Source: Prochloraceae cyanobacterium (GTDB lineage: Bacteria; Cyanobacteriota; Cyanobacteriia; Cyanobacteriales; JASJDA01). From it: DNA of 34,288 bases. Each line of letters opens with the position of its first letter. The first letter of the stretch is position 1. Shown here piece after piece: positions 1-7,268 of this stretch. The notes below the pieces were generated by a model that was not told the origin of the DNA, made no database searches, and saw only the letters and a program-made list of their open reading frames with translations. The stretch spans positions 1-34,288 of the forward strand of contig JASJCW010000042.1 of assembly GCA_030065265.1 (NCBI GenBank), written 5' to 3'. A program made the translations under genes and the position numbers.

Positions 1-912
1 GCTAGTAAAGATCCCCGCTTTCGTTTGATTAACGACGATCCTTTGCCACAAGGGTGGGTCGGTCGTCCTTGGGCTTTACATACGGGTTTTCTATCGAGTT
101 CGCCGGCGAGTAAATGGGTTTTGGGGCTTGATGCTGACACCCAACCCCAACCTGGTTTAGTTGCCAGCCTAGTAAATGAAGCAGAAACAGAAGGTTACGA
201 TCTCGTATCCCTCTCGCCACAATTCGTGCTTAAATATCCTCTCGAATGGTGTTTGCAACCAGCTTTACTGATGACTTTGCTCTATCGCTTCGAGTCTGCT
301 GGAGTAGATTCTACAGTTCCTGAGAGGGTAATGGCTAACGGACAGTGTTTTTTATCCCGTCGTCATGTTTTAGAGCAATTAGGAGGTTATGAAAGCGCGG
401 CTAACTCATTTTGCGATGATGTAACTTTAGCCCGTTATGCCGCAGCGCGAGGTTTTAAAGTCGGATTTTTTGACGGTGCAAAAGTCCTCAAAGTGAGAAT
501 GTATGAAGGCGCGGCTGAAACCTGGAATGAATGGGGGCGATCGCTCGATTTGAAAGACGCAGCAAAACCTGCCCAAACTTGGGGGGATTTGTGGTTTTTG
601 ACAAGCGTTCAAGCTTTACCCCTTCCTTTATCCATTTGTTTGGGCTACTTTGTATTATCCGGTTACGATTCGATTGCGACCCTGGCCGCTACTGGATTAA
701 ATATTTTCTTGGTCTTAATTAGAATCGGAATGATGTTTGCGATCGCACCTTCCTACGATCGCCGTTCCAAATCTTCTAGTTTCGCTTGGCTATTTTGGCT
801 GTCTCCTCTGGCAGATCCGATCGCTGTAGTGCGTATTTTCTTATCTGCCAGTCAAAGACCAAAACAATGGCGAGGGCGAGTCTACAACTTACAACCAACA
901 GCAGATCGATAA
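1..912 (+). CDS. cruG: Glycosyltransferase family 2, CruG-like (5' truncated)
   Basis: The reading frame is open from base 1, so the N-terminus lies outside the window; about 303 codons remain. The DAD motif (GLDADTQPQP) binds metal and nucleotide sugar in GT-A fold family 2 enzymes. Downstream are CDDVTLARYAAARG, which resembles the ED acceptor-site motif, and NEWGRSLD. The C-terminal third holds two to three hydrophobic segments, indicating membrane attachment. The pattern (GRPWALHTGF, LVSLSPQFVLKYP) matches what I remember of cyanobacterial CruG, the 2'-O-glycosyltransferase of myxoxanthophyll-type carotenoids, and is related to hopanoid-associated HpnB. GT2 is well supported; CruG specifically is recognition without a search. 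It converges on the RNase HI gene across a 70-base gap containing a hairpin. Confidence 0.72.
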   Translation, partial: ASKDPRFRLINDDPLPQGWVGRPWALHTGFLSSSPASKWVLGLDADTQPQPGLVASLVNEAETEGYDLVSLSPQFVLKYPLEWCLQPALLMTLLYRFESAGVDSTVPERVMANGQCFLSRRHVLEQLGGYESAANSFCDDVTLARYAAARGFKVGFFDGAKVLKVRMYEGAAETWNEWGRSLDLKDAAKPAQTWGDLWFLTSVQALPLPLSICLGYFVLSGYDSIATLAATGLNIFLVLIRIGMMFAIAPSYDRRSKSSSFAWLFWLSPLADPIAVVRIFLSASQRPKQWRGRVYNLQPTADR

Positions 913-932
913 TTGTTTGCGATTGGCTTGGG

Positions 933-976
933 GTCACAGCCAACAACACCTTTTTAAAGGCAAGTTAATCTGTGAC
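933..976. terminator. Hairpin between convergent genes
   Basis: GTCACAG (933-939) is mirrored by CTGTGAC (970-976), and inside it CCTTT pairs with AAAGG (949-960). It lies between the 3' ends of the convergent glycosyltransferase and RNase HI genes, where a shared bidirectional terminator would be expected. There is no strong T run after it, so the role is inferred from position. Confidence 0.4.
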
Positions 977-982
977 TCTTGG

Positions 983-1849
983 TTAATCTACCCTTTCTAG
1001 TTGCCAGAGAATTTGGTTTCCTTCGCGTCTTACTCTGGATACGACCCAGTTACGCCAAGACCAGTGATCTCCTCGGCTGGTTACTGCACTGGCATTTATA
1101 TCCATTAAATCGGCTAATTCCGAGCTACTGATTAAGTAACCCTTGGTAGCTATTTCGTCAGCGATACGTAAGGTTTCAATCAAATTATTTAATTGAGTCA
1201 CTCGAACTTCTCGAGGTAGTTGTACTTCTTCGATCGCACTAGCAGATGATTCAATCATAGTTTTCTTAGACTTAACAGTAAAAGATTGGGCTTCTTCGTT
1301 AATTATCGTTATTTTATTTGGTAAATCTGATAATCCTGTTACTGCAGTTTGGTTTATTGGTGCGATAACATCAGAACCAACAGATGCAGAAATTTGTTTT
1401 AAGGCTGGAGGATTACCTGTAGCATATCCCCTCGCAATTTCGTCGCAACGCTCGTTGCCTTCGTTGCCACTATGACCTCGGACGTGTTTCCATTGAATTA
1501 GTTTGGAGTTCAATCGATCGAGTATTTGCCACAAATCTTGATTGACAACTGGTTTTCCGGCAGATGTTCGCCAATTTTTCTTTTTCCAACCATGAATCCA
1601 TTGAGTAACGCCTTTCTTAAGGTATTCGCTATCAGTGTAAAGGGTAATTGGTTCTTTTTGCCCGCAATCGGCAAAAAATTTTAGTGCCCCGATCGCTGCG
1701 GCCATTTCCATGCGATTATTAGTTGTTTTTGCTTCTCGTTCCCCCATTTCTGCGACTGAACCGTCACTAAAATAGATTACTACTCCCCAACCACCGGGGC
1801 CGGGATTGCCGATACAAGCTCCATCGGTGTAAATTCTAGAAATTTTCAT
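983..1849 (-). CDS. rnhA: Ribonuclease HI with C-terminal extension
   Basis: Cuts the RNA strand of RNA-DNA hybrids, for example R-loops and Okazaki primers. The catalytic set is complete: D9 (TDGACIGNPGPGG), E48 (NNRMEM), D73 (YTDSEY), H126 (RGHSGNEGNE) and D136. The basic handle WIHGWKKKNWRTSAGKPVVN is at 84-103. A normal RNase HI ends near residue 150; this protein is 288 aa. After a low-complexity linker (about 151-210), residues 212-288 form a second conserved-looking module with SSSELADLMDINASAVTSRG and WRNWVVSRVRREG, which could be a small winged-helix-like unit. I have seen this motif in cyanobacterial proteins but know no proven function. The ATG at 1849 starts directly at the RNase H fold. 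It diverges from dnaX across 100 bases. Confidence 0.93.
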   Translation of the reverse strand: MKISRIYTDGACIGNPGPGGWGVVIYFSDGSVAEMGEREAKTTNNRMEMAAAIGALKFFADCGQKEPITLYTDSEYLKKGVTQWIHGWKKKNWRTSAGKPVVNQDLWQILDRLNSKLIQWKHVRGHSGNEGNERCDEIARGYATGNPPALKQISASVGSDVIAPINQTAVTGLSDLPNKITIINEEAQSFTVKSKKTMIESSASAIEEVQLPREVRVTQLNNLIETLRIADEIATKGYLISSSELADLMDINASAVTSRGDHWSWRNWVVSRVRREGNQILWQLERVD

Positions 1850-1949
1850 ATTTTGAAGTCATTAAACTCAATTTTCTTTATTGCTGAATATTACAACGAA
1901 GGGGGCTAAAATATTTTACCCTATAAATCGAGCTTCATATTAAATACAT

Positions 1950-3923
1950 ATGTCCTATCAACCTTTGCATCATAAGTATCGACCGCAAACTTTTGCCGAA
2001 TTAGTCGGTCAAGATGCGATCGCCACAACTTTAACTAATGCTGTCGAAAGCGATCGCATCGCTCCAGCATATCTGTTTGCGGGCCCGAGAGGTACGGGAA
2101 AAACATCTTCGGCGCGAATTTTAGCCAAATCTCTCAATTGTCTCGAAGCCGATCGACCTACGGCCCGACCTTGCGGAATTTGCGAAGTATGTCGGGCGAT
2201 CGCGGCTGGTTCGGCAATGGACGTAATTGAAATTGATGCGGCTAGTAACACTGGAGTAGATAACATCAGAGATATTATCGAACGCTCCCAATTTGCTCCA
2301 GTACAATCTCGTTACAAAGTATATGCGATCGACGAATGTCATATGCTCTCGATCGCAGCTTTTAATGCTTTGCTTAAAACTTTAGAAGAACCCCCTCCAA
2401 GAGTGGTTTTCATCCTTGCGACTACCGATCCGCAAAGAGTTCTCCCGACGATTATCTCTCGGACGCAACGCTTTGATTTTCGTCGCATTCCCTTGGTTGA
2501 AATGGTAAATCATCTTACGAGGATCGCCGAATTAGAAAAAATTAAGATTGATTCTGAAGCTATTACTCTTGTGGGTCAAATTGCTAATGGCGGACTCAGA
2601 GACGCTCAAAGTCTTTTGGATCGCTTGAGCTTACTTTCAGGTGATATAACTAGCGATCGAGTTTGGGATCAAGTGGGAGCTGTTGCGGAAATAGATCTGT
2701 TAGCAATTTTGCGATCGATTCGCTCCGATCGCACGGATTTATTGCTGCAACAATGTCGCAATTTAATCGATCGCGGTCGCGAACCTTTAATAATTTTACA
2801 GAATTTAGCTAATTTTTATCTCAATCTGGCGATCGCCAAAACAGCTCCCGACAGTAAGGATCTTGTTGCGGTTACGACTTCAACCTGGGAACAGTTGCAG
2901 CTCGAAGCTAAAGAATGGTCGATTGCTGATATCTTGAGAGGCCAAGAACAACTTAAAGCGAGCGAATTCCAAATCAAAACCAGTAACGTTTCTCGTTTGT
3001 GGTTAGAAATAACTTTATTGGGATTGTTACCCTCAAATAATCGCGGTGAAGAGGGCGATCTAGTTAAAAATGAGGTCAAAATTACTTCTCAACCCCAAGT
3101 TACCAGTCAATTATCAGCAAAAATTGCTCCTAAATCTTCTCAAAATGGAGCAGCTCCGCCTCAACAAAAAACTAAAACAATACCGATAGACCAGTCTCAA
3201 AATAACTTCGAGCAAGTCTCTACAGCAAACAATAATTCTGTTGAAATTGCTAATAATATAGAAGATTCTAACGAACTTGTCTTACCGGAAATTTGGCAAA
3301 AGGTCGTTGCAAAAATCGAATCAGCATACACCAAAGTTTTAGCAGAAAAATATTGCAATTTAATTGCTTTTGATGGTTCTCTTGCCAAAGTAGAAATTAG
3401 TAATCAAGGATTTTACGATCAACTTTATCCTCGAATTAGAGGAGTCGAAGTTGCTTTCAATTCTGCTTGCGATCGCAAAGTAAAAGTAAATTTACAAATA
3501 GCAGCCAATCAAAATTTAAGCTCGGCCTCCGACGTAAAAAATAAAGATCTAAAAAAAAGCTCGCCCCCATTTACCGAGCCAAGAGTTTCACCAGCTAAAA
3601 AAAAAATAACTAAACCTGCTGCGATCGCTCCGGTTGCTTCAGTGCCAGAAGGAGATAGTGCCAAAAAAAAGCCAGCAAAAACAAACTCCGATTCTTTAGT
3701 TAATCTAGCTGAAGTTGCCGGTCAATTTGCTGAAGTTTTTCAAGGAGAAACCATAGATTTAGATTTGATTTTAGAAAATAATCTTGCAGAAAAATTATCT
3801 GAATCTGAATTTATTGCTAAGGGCGATCGAACAGATTTCGACTCTCATCTCATCAATGCTCCCGAACAGCCCCAAGTGAAATTAGTCGGCAAACCGGAAG
3901 ATAACAACGAAGAAGATTTTTGA
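1950..3923 (+). CDS. dnaX: DNA polymerase III subunit gamma/tau
   Basis: Clamp-loader ATPase of the replicative polymerase. Visible motifs: Walker A GPRGTGKT (45-52); zinc-binding cysteines C64, C75, C78 and C81; Walker B with D128-E129 (YAIDECHML); sensor 1 ATTD (157-160); then SRTQRFDF, where E. coli has SRC. Residues 1 to about 365 are AAA+ and collar domains. After a low-complexity linker comes a conserved cyanobacterial C-terminal segment (about 446-520), then a Lys/Pro-rich stretch and an acidic tail. The gene is intact with no intein at the Walker B region, where some cyanobacterial dnaX genes carry one. The Lys-rich stretch contains poly-A tracts at 3551-3558, 3597-3606 and 3663-3670, and a Shine-Dalgarno-like AAGGAG at 3649-3654, suggesting recoding to a shorter form. 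Total 657 aa. Confidence 0.96.
   Translation: MSYQPLHHKYRPQTFAELVGQDAIATTLTNAVESDRIAPAYLFAGPRGTGKTSSARILAKSLNCLEADRPTARPCGICEVCRAIAAGSAMDVIEIDAASNTGVDNIRDIIERSQFAPVQSRYKVYAIDECHMLSIAAFNALLKTLEEPPPRVVFILATTDPQRVLPTIISRTQRFDFRRIPLVEMVNHLTRIAELEKIKIDSEAITLVGQIANGGLRDAQSLLDRLSLLSGDITSDRVWDQVGAVAEIDLLAILRSIRSDRTDLLLQQCRNLIDRGREPLIILQNLANFYLNLAIAKTAPDSKDLVAVTTSTWEQLQLEAKEWSIADILRGQEQLKASEFQIKTSNVSRLWLEITLLGLLPSNNRGEEGDLVKNEVKITSQPQVTSQLSAKIAPKSSQNGAAPPQQKTKTIPIDQSQNNFEQVSTANNNSVEIANNIEDSNELVLPEIWQKVVAKIESAYTKVLAEKYCNLIAFDGSLAKVEISNQGFYDQLYPRIRGVEVAFNSACDRKVKVNLQIAANQNLSSASDVKNKDLKKSSPPFTEPRVSPAKKKITKPAAIAPVASVPEGDSAKKKPAKTNSDSLVNLAEVAGQFAEVFQGETIDLDLILENNLAEKLSESEFIAKGDRTDFDSHLINAPEQPQVKLVGKPEDNNEEDF
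3649..3703 (+). promoter_or_regulatory. Candidate -1 frameshift signal in dnaX
   Basis: AAGGAG (3649-3654) is followed after exactly 10 bases by A AAA AAG (3665-3671), with the AAA and AAG codons in the dnaX frame. A -1 shift would add ten codons and stop at TAA 3701-3703, giving a product of about 584 aa instead of 657. The spacing and order copy the E. coli dnaX signal (SD-like element 10 bases before A AAA AAG). A weak stem, CTTTAG (3695-3700) with CTGAAG (3710-3715), follows. Function is inferred from sequence alone. Confidence 0.45.
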
Positions 3924-3950
3924 ATCGGGGGATCTATTTCGCTCTATTGA

Positions 3951-3987
3951 GGATTTCTAAAATAGTAATTTATCGTTTGAGAAATCC
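3951..3987. terminator. Inverted repeat between convergent genes
   Basis: GGATTTCT (3951-3958) and AGAAATCC (3980-3987) are perfect 8-bp arms around a 21-base A+T-rich loop. The site lies 28 bases after the dnaX stop and 31 bases before the stop of the opposing NYN gene. It could end transcription from either side; the long loop makes this uncertain. A separate T7 tract lies at about 4014-4020. Confidence 0.3.
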
Positions 3988-4018
3988 TGGTGAAATTTTG
4001 CCTTTAAACAGTGTTTTT

Positions 4019-4669
4019 TTAGTGGATATAATCGTTAGAGCTAGCTTTTTGAATATCTACTTTAATTGCATCGAGATCGATATAAGAATCGGCGAAATTA
4101 ATCAGACTGTCACTAGTCATCGAGCGAAGACTGACTACTTCTACTCTGACTCCTTGATAGCTCACTGCATTAACTGCATAGGCTAAATCTCCATCTCCAC
4201 TGACTAAAATAGCCGTATCGTAGCAGCCGACTAAAGTCATCATATCAACGGCAATTTCTACGTCTAAATCTGCTTTTTTAGAACCATCTGGTAATTGAGT
4301 TAATTCTTTTGTAACTACTCGATAACCGTTACGACGCATCCAAAGTAGAAAACTCTGTTGCTTTTCGTTAGTCGGGTCTACTCCGGTGTAAAAAAATGCT
4401 CTCAATAATCTAGCATCGCTGGTTAAAGAACGAAGTAACTTGGTGTAATTAATCTCGATCCCTAATTGTAAAGCTGCATAAAATAAATTGGCACCGTCAA
4501 TAAAAACCGCTACTCGACCTCGGTTTAAACTGTTAAATGTTTGAATGTCTTTTGTATTCTCGTCGAATCGATCGCCTGTTGAAAATTCCCTGTGAACTTT
4601 GGTTCGATCTCGACCATTATTACCTAAAATGTCCCAATAAGAAGAGTTATTCATTCTCGAGCTGTGCAT
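4019..4669 (-). CDS. NYN domain protein (LabA/DUF88 family)
   Basis: A PIN-like NYN-domain protein, a fold of metal-dependent RNases. Acidic active-site candidates are D58 in VFIDGANLFYA, D134/D136/D142 in KKADLDVEIAVD, and D159/D161 in LVSGDGDLAYAV, the three clusters that define the family. Cyanobacterial relatives include LabA, linked to circadian output in Synechococcus elongatus; this gene is a family member, not proven LabA. Residues 1-50 are a polar, low-complexity N-terminal extension ahead of the fold. ATG 4669 gives 216 aa; the ATG at 4654 (MNNSS) is an alternative start. It converges on dnaX and has a long A+T-rich upstream region. Confidence 0.85.
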   Translation of the reverse strand: MHSSRMNNSSYWDILGNNGRDRTKVHREFSTGDRFDENTKDIQTFNSLNRGRVAVFIDGANLFYAALQLGIEINYTKLLRSLTSDARLLRAFFYTGVDPTNEKQQSFLLWMRRNGYRVVTKELTQLPDGSKKADLDVEIAVDMMTLVGCYDTAILVSGDGDLAYAVNAVSYQGVRVEVVSLRSMTSDSLINFADSYIDLDAIKVDIQKASSNDYIH

Positions 4670-5462
4670 AATTCTATCTCTCCAGATTATTTGTTTTTCT
4701 ATGGTTTTTGTTGTAATGTTTAAGTAAAATTTGTAAAGCTATGTTAACTGAATTGTTGACAGCTATAAACCTTGACTTTGACAAAACAATTGGATTTATA
4801 TTGAAGCTAAAGGGAAAAAATGAAGATCTAGTGAAGGTGTAATAGCTATTACTTAAACCAAGATTAAAACCAATAGAAACGCTATTGCTTTCTAGAAAAC
4901 AATTTTGCTCGGGTCTTGTTTTGACTGGCAAAAGTTCATTTTTTCTCAAATAGATCTACTTGACTCTTTTTTGAAATTGTTAGAAGTTTCTGCTTATTTT
5001 TAGTAATATTATTTAAGTTTTTATATTACTTATTTAGCTAGAAATAAGTATTTCTCGATCGCAATTATAAATTATTTACAAAAGTTAATTAATTATAGTT
5101 ATCAATTCTAAAATTGAATTAATTTACATTAACATTCAATAAAAGTTTACTTGCAATACAGGAATAGGCAATTTTTTCTGAAAGAGAAAAGTTCTATATT
5201 TATATTGGAAATCATTACACTTAACAGGATAACATCTTAAGATGGGTAAACATGACAATTCTTTAAGAGAATCACATGATTAACTTAGGTGATTTTAAGT
5301 GCTAGTAAATTGGTAACACTGGTGTAGGGAGAATAGCGATCGCTTTACTAGTGAAACTAAATTCAATTTTTTTAAGATCTTTCAAGAAAATAAACTCTTG
5401 TTGTTAATCTTGAAGAGATAGCAAAGCACCAAGACGATTTAACCCTTGAAACGAGTTGTAAC
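4670..5462. other. A+T-rich intergenic stretch, no convincing gene
   Basis: About 790 bases lie between the response-regulator stop and the NYN start. Only short frames without a recognisable protein occur; the 91-codon minus frame at 4674-4949 looks random. Visible structure: an 8-bp stem ACTTATTT (5028-5035) / AAATAAGT (5042-5049) with loop AGCTAG, overlapping GAAATA/TATTTC (5041-5054), and one HIP1-like GCGATCGC at about 5337-5344. It presumably holds the NYN promoter; a small RNA is possible but nothing proves one. Confidence 0.5.
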
Positions 5463-6938
5463 CTAAAACAGGCCGGTTATTGACTCTCTTTCGGCCAAGA
5501 TCTTCGACAAACGGACTTTTTCTAAACAGTTCAGAATGCGCCTCACTAATTCTGCTTCGACAATTGGCTTGCTGATATAATCATTTCCGCCAACGGCAAA
5601 AATTTGTTCTCTAATTTGCTCATCATTAGATTCGGTCAATAATAAAATTGGCAGATCGGCCTGATTTAAATCTTGACGTAAGATCTGACACAATTCTATG
5701 CCGCTCTTTCCAGCCATTTGCGCCTCTAAAATAATTAAATCGGGACGAAGATCGCTCAAAGCGGGCCAAAATTGCCAAGAATCCGTTAAAGCCCTTACTT
5801 CTATGCCCCAATGTTCGAGCAAATTACTTATTTGCCGCAATACTTGAGGATCTCGATCCAATACGATCGCTTTTGCATTTGATTTGAGGGTGAATGCGCG
5901 CTCTAATTCCTGACGTATTGCAGCAAGAAGATTTGATAAATGTTGTTTGCGATCGCCAGTTAAAGCAAGATTGCTATCAAAAATCTGTTCGACTTCTCTA
6001 GCTAAATAACTGGCTTGAAATAAGTTGCAAATACCTAAACTACCCACTAACTTGTGGGCTAGCTCGATCGCTTCTTGTTTAGATTTTTCGTCGAGGGAAT
6101 TTTTCAAAGATAGATCGCTAGCTTTTTCGATCGCAGTGAGTCGATGGTTAAATTCAGCCCAAAGATGCTGCCAAAGACTAGTAGCAACGGCGACTGCTTG
6201 TTGCTCTGTTTCAGCAGTAACAAGCTTTGATTTTTTCTGTTTTACTCTAAGTCGGGGCTTAGATTGTTCGATTCTTTTCAGACGATAACCAACACCATAA
6301 ACAGTTTCGATCGGATCGCCAGCTCGAGCATTTTTAAGCTTCATCCGCAACCCTTTAATATGGGCTGTGACCGTCTCTTCTGCAGGACATTCTTCAAAAG
6401 ACCAAATCCGATCTAAAATCAGACTGCGGCTAAAAACGCGATGGGGATTGCGTAAAAATAACTCTAAAATCCTATACTCTTTAGGGGTTAAGCGCAGTAA
6501 TTTGCCTTGATGTCTGACTTCCATCGTGCCTGGATTGAGATCTAATTGTCCCCAACTTAAAACTGGAGGTAATGACGAACTACCTCGACGCAAGAGAGCG
6601 CGTATTCTCGCTAATAATTCTTGGAGATCGAAGGGTTTAGTAATATAGTCATCAGCTCCGGCATCTAAACCGATTACTTTCTTCTTAGAACTATCGAGAG
6701 CAGTAATTAAAATAATTGGCGTTCTAATTCCTTGCGATCGCAGTTTCCGACAAAGACTAATTCCATCTAGGTGGGGCAAAATTAGATCTAGCAGAATTAG
6801 ATCGTAACTGAAAGCCTCAATCAACTCCCAACCTGCTTTTCCGTCGGCGGCAAGATCGACAGTATATTCGCGAGCGGTTAAAACTTGTTTAAGTTCTCTC
6901 GATACTAAGTCGTCATCTTCAATTAATAAAATCTTCAC
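5463..6938 (-). CDS. Response regulator, REC-wHTH-HPt-REC
   Basis: Multidomain two-component protein of 491 aa. REC1 (1-117) has the acidic pair D8/D9, phospho-acceptor D51 (LLDLILPHLDG), T79 and K101, so it looks active. An OmpR/PhoB-type winged helix (about 124-222; RLTPKEYRILELFLRNP, TVYGVGYRLKR) should bind DNA. Residues about 250-345 form an HPt-like helical module with H295 in LAHKLVGSLG. REC2 (about 356-475) keeps acidic D361/D363, T435 and K457 but has E405 where the phospho-acceptor Asp belongs (LIILEAQMAG). The protein could pass phosphate through HPt while REC2 stays locked. No histidine kinase gene is adjacent, so the partner is unknown. It diverges from moeB. Confidence 0.93.
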   Translation of the reverse strand: MKILLIEDDDLVSRELKQVLTAREYTVDLAADGKAGWELIEAFSYDLILLDLILPHLDGISLCRKLRSQGIRTPIILITALDSSKKKVIGLDAGADDYITKPFDLQELLARIRALLRRGSSSLPPVLSWGQLDLNPGTMEVRHQGKLLRLTPKEYRILELFLRNPHRVFSRSLILDRIWSFEECPAEETVTAHIKGLRMKLKNARAGDPIETVYGVGYRLKRIEQSKPRLRVKQKKSKLVTAETEQQAVAVATSLWQHLWAEFNHRLTAIEKASDLSLKNSLDEKSKQEAIELAHKLVGSLGICNLFQASYLAREVEQIFDSNLALTGDRKQHLSNLLAAIRQELERAFTLKSNAKAIVLDRDPQVLRQISNLLEHWGIEVRALTDSWQFWPALSDLRPDLIILEAQMAGKSGIELCQILRQDLNQADLPILLLTESNDEQIREQIFAVGGNDYISKPIVEAELVRRILNCLEKVRLSKILAERESITGLF

Positions 6939-7268
6939 GATCGGGAATGCTTTTATAAAAATTTAAATAGGCTGCTAACCCTATCGAGCAGAATAATTAT
7001 AATTTAACTTTACTAGCTAGAAATAAATATTAATTTTGTTAGTAAATTACAATGTCTGATTAATATTTTTCAGTAAACATATACTTTACCCCTGACTATA
7101 AAATTAATTACAGTTAGGAGATAGAAAAGCCGAGATTTTGCACTATAAGTTTGCTAAAACAAACAAAAACAAAATGCAATAAAAAAAAAATAAATAGAAC
7201 TCGGCGCGGTCGTCGCTCTTTGAGAGCTTTAACTTTAACTTTACTAATTGCGATCGAAATTTACGATT
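6939..7268. promoter_or_regulatory. Divergent promoter region, response regulator / moeB
   Basis: 330 bases separate two divergent starts, so both promoters should be here. Visible are a ten-base A tract (7181-7190), which may bend the DNA, and a tandem hexamer, CTTTAA twice then CTTTAC (7227-7244), 25 bases before the moeB ATG. No clear -35/-10 pair was found by eye. Confidence 0.45.

Noticed and set aside
2260..2360. Intein in dnaX
   Set aside because: Some cyanobacterial dnaX genes carry an intein near Walker B. Here RYKVYAIDECHML is continuous and the protein has ordinary length, so none is present.
3920..4186. 88-codon plus-strand frame after dnaX
   Set aside because: It overlaps the 3' part of the well-supported NYN-domain gene on the other strand and has no recognisable protein features.
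4674..4949. 91-codon minus-strand frame before the NYN gene
   Set aside because: Composition looks random (Ser/Phe/Asn-rich) and there is no Shine-Dalgarno or family resemblance. It ends just before the NYN start, but that alone is weak.
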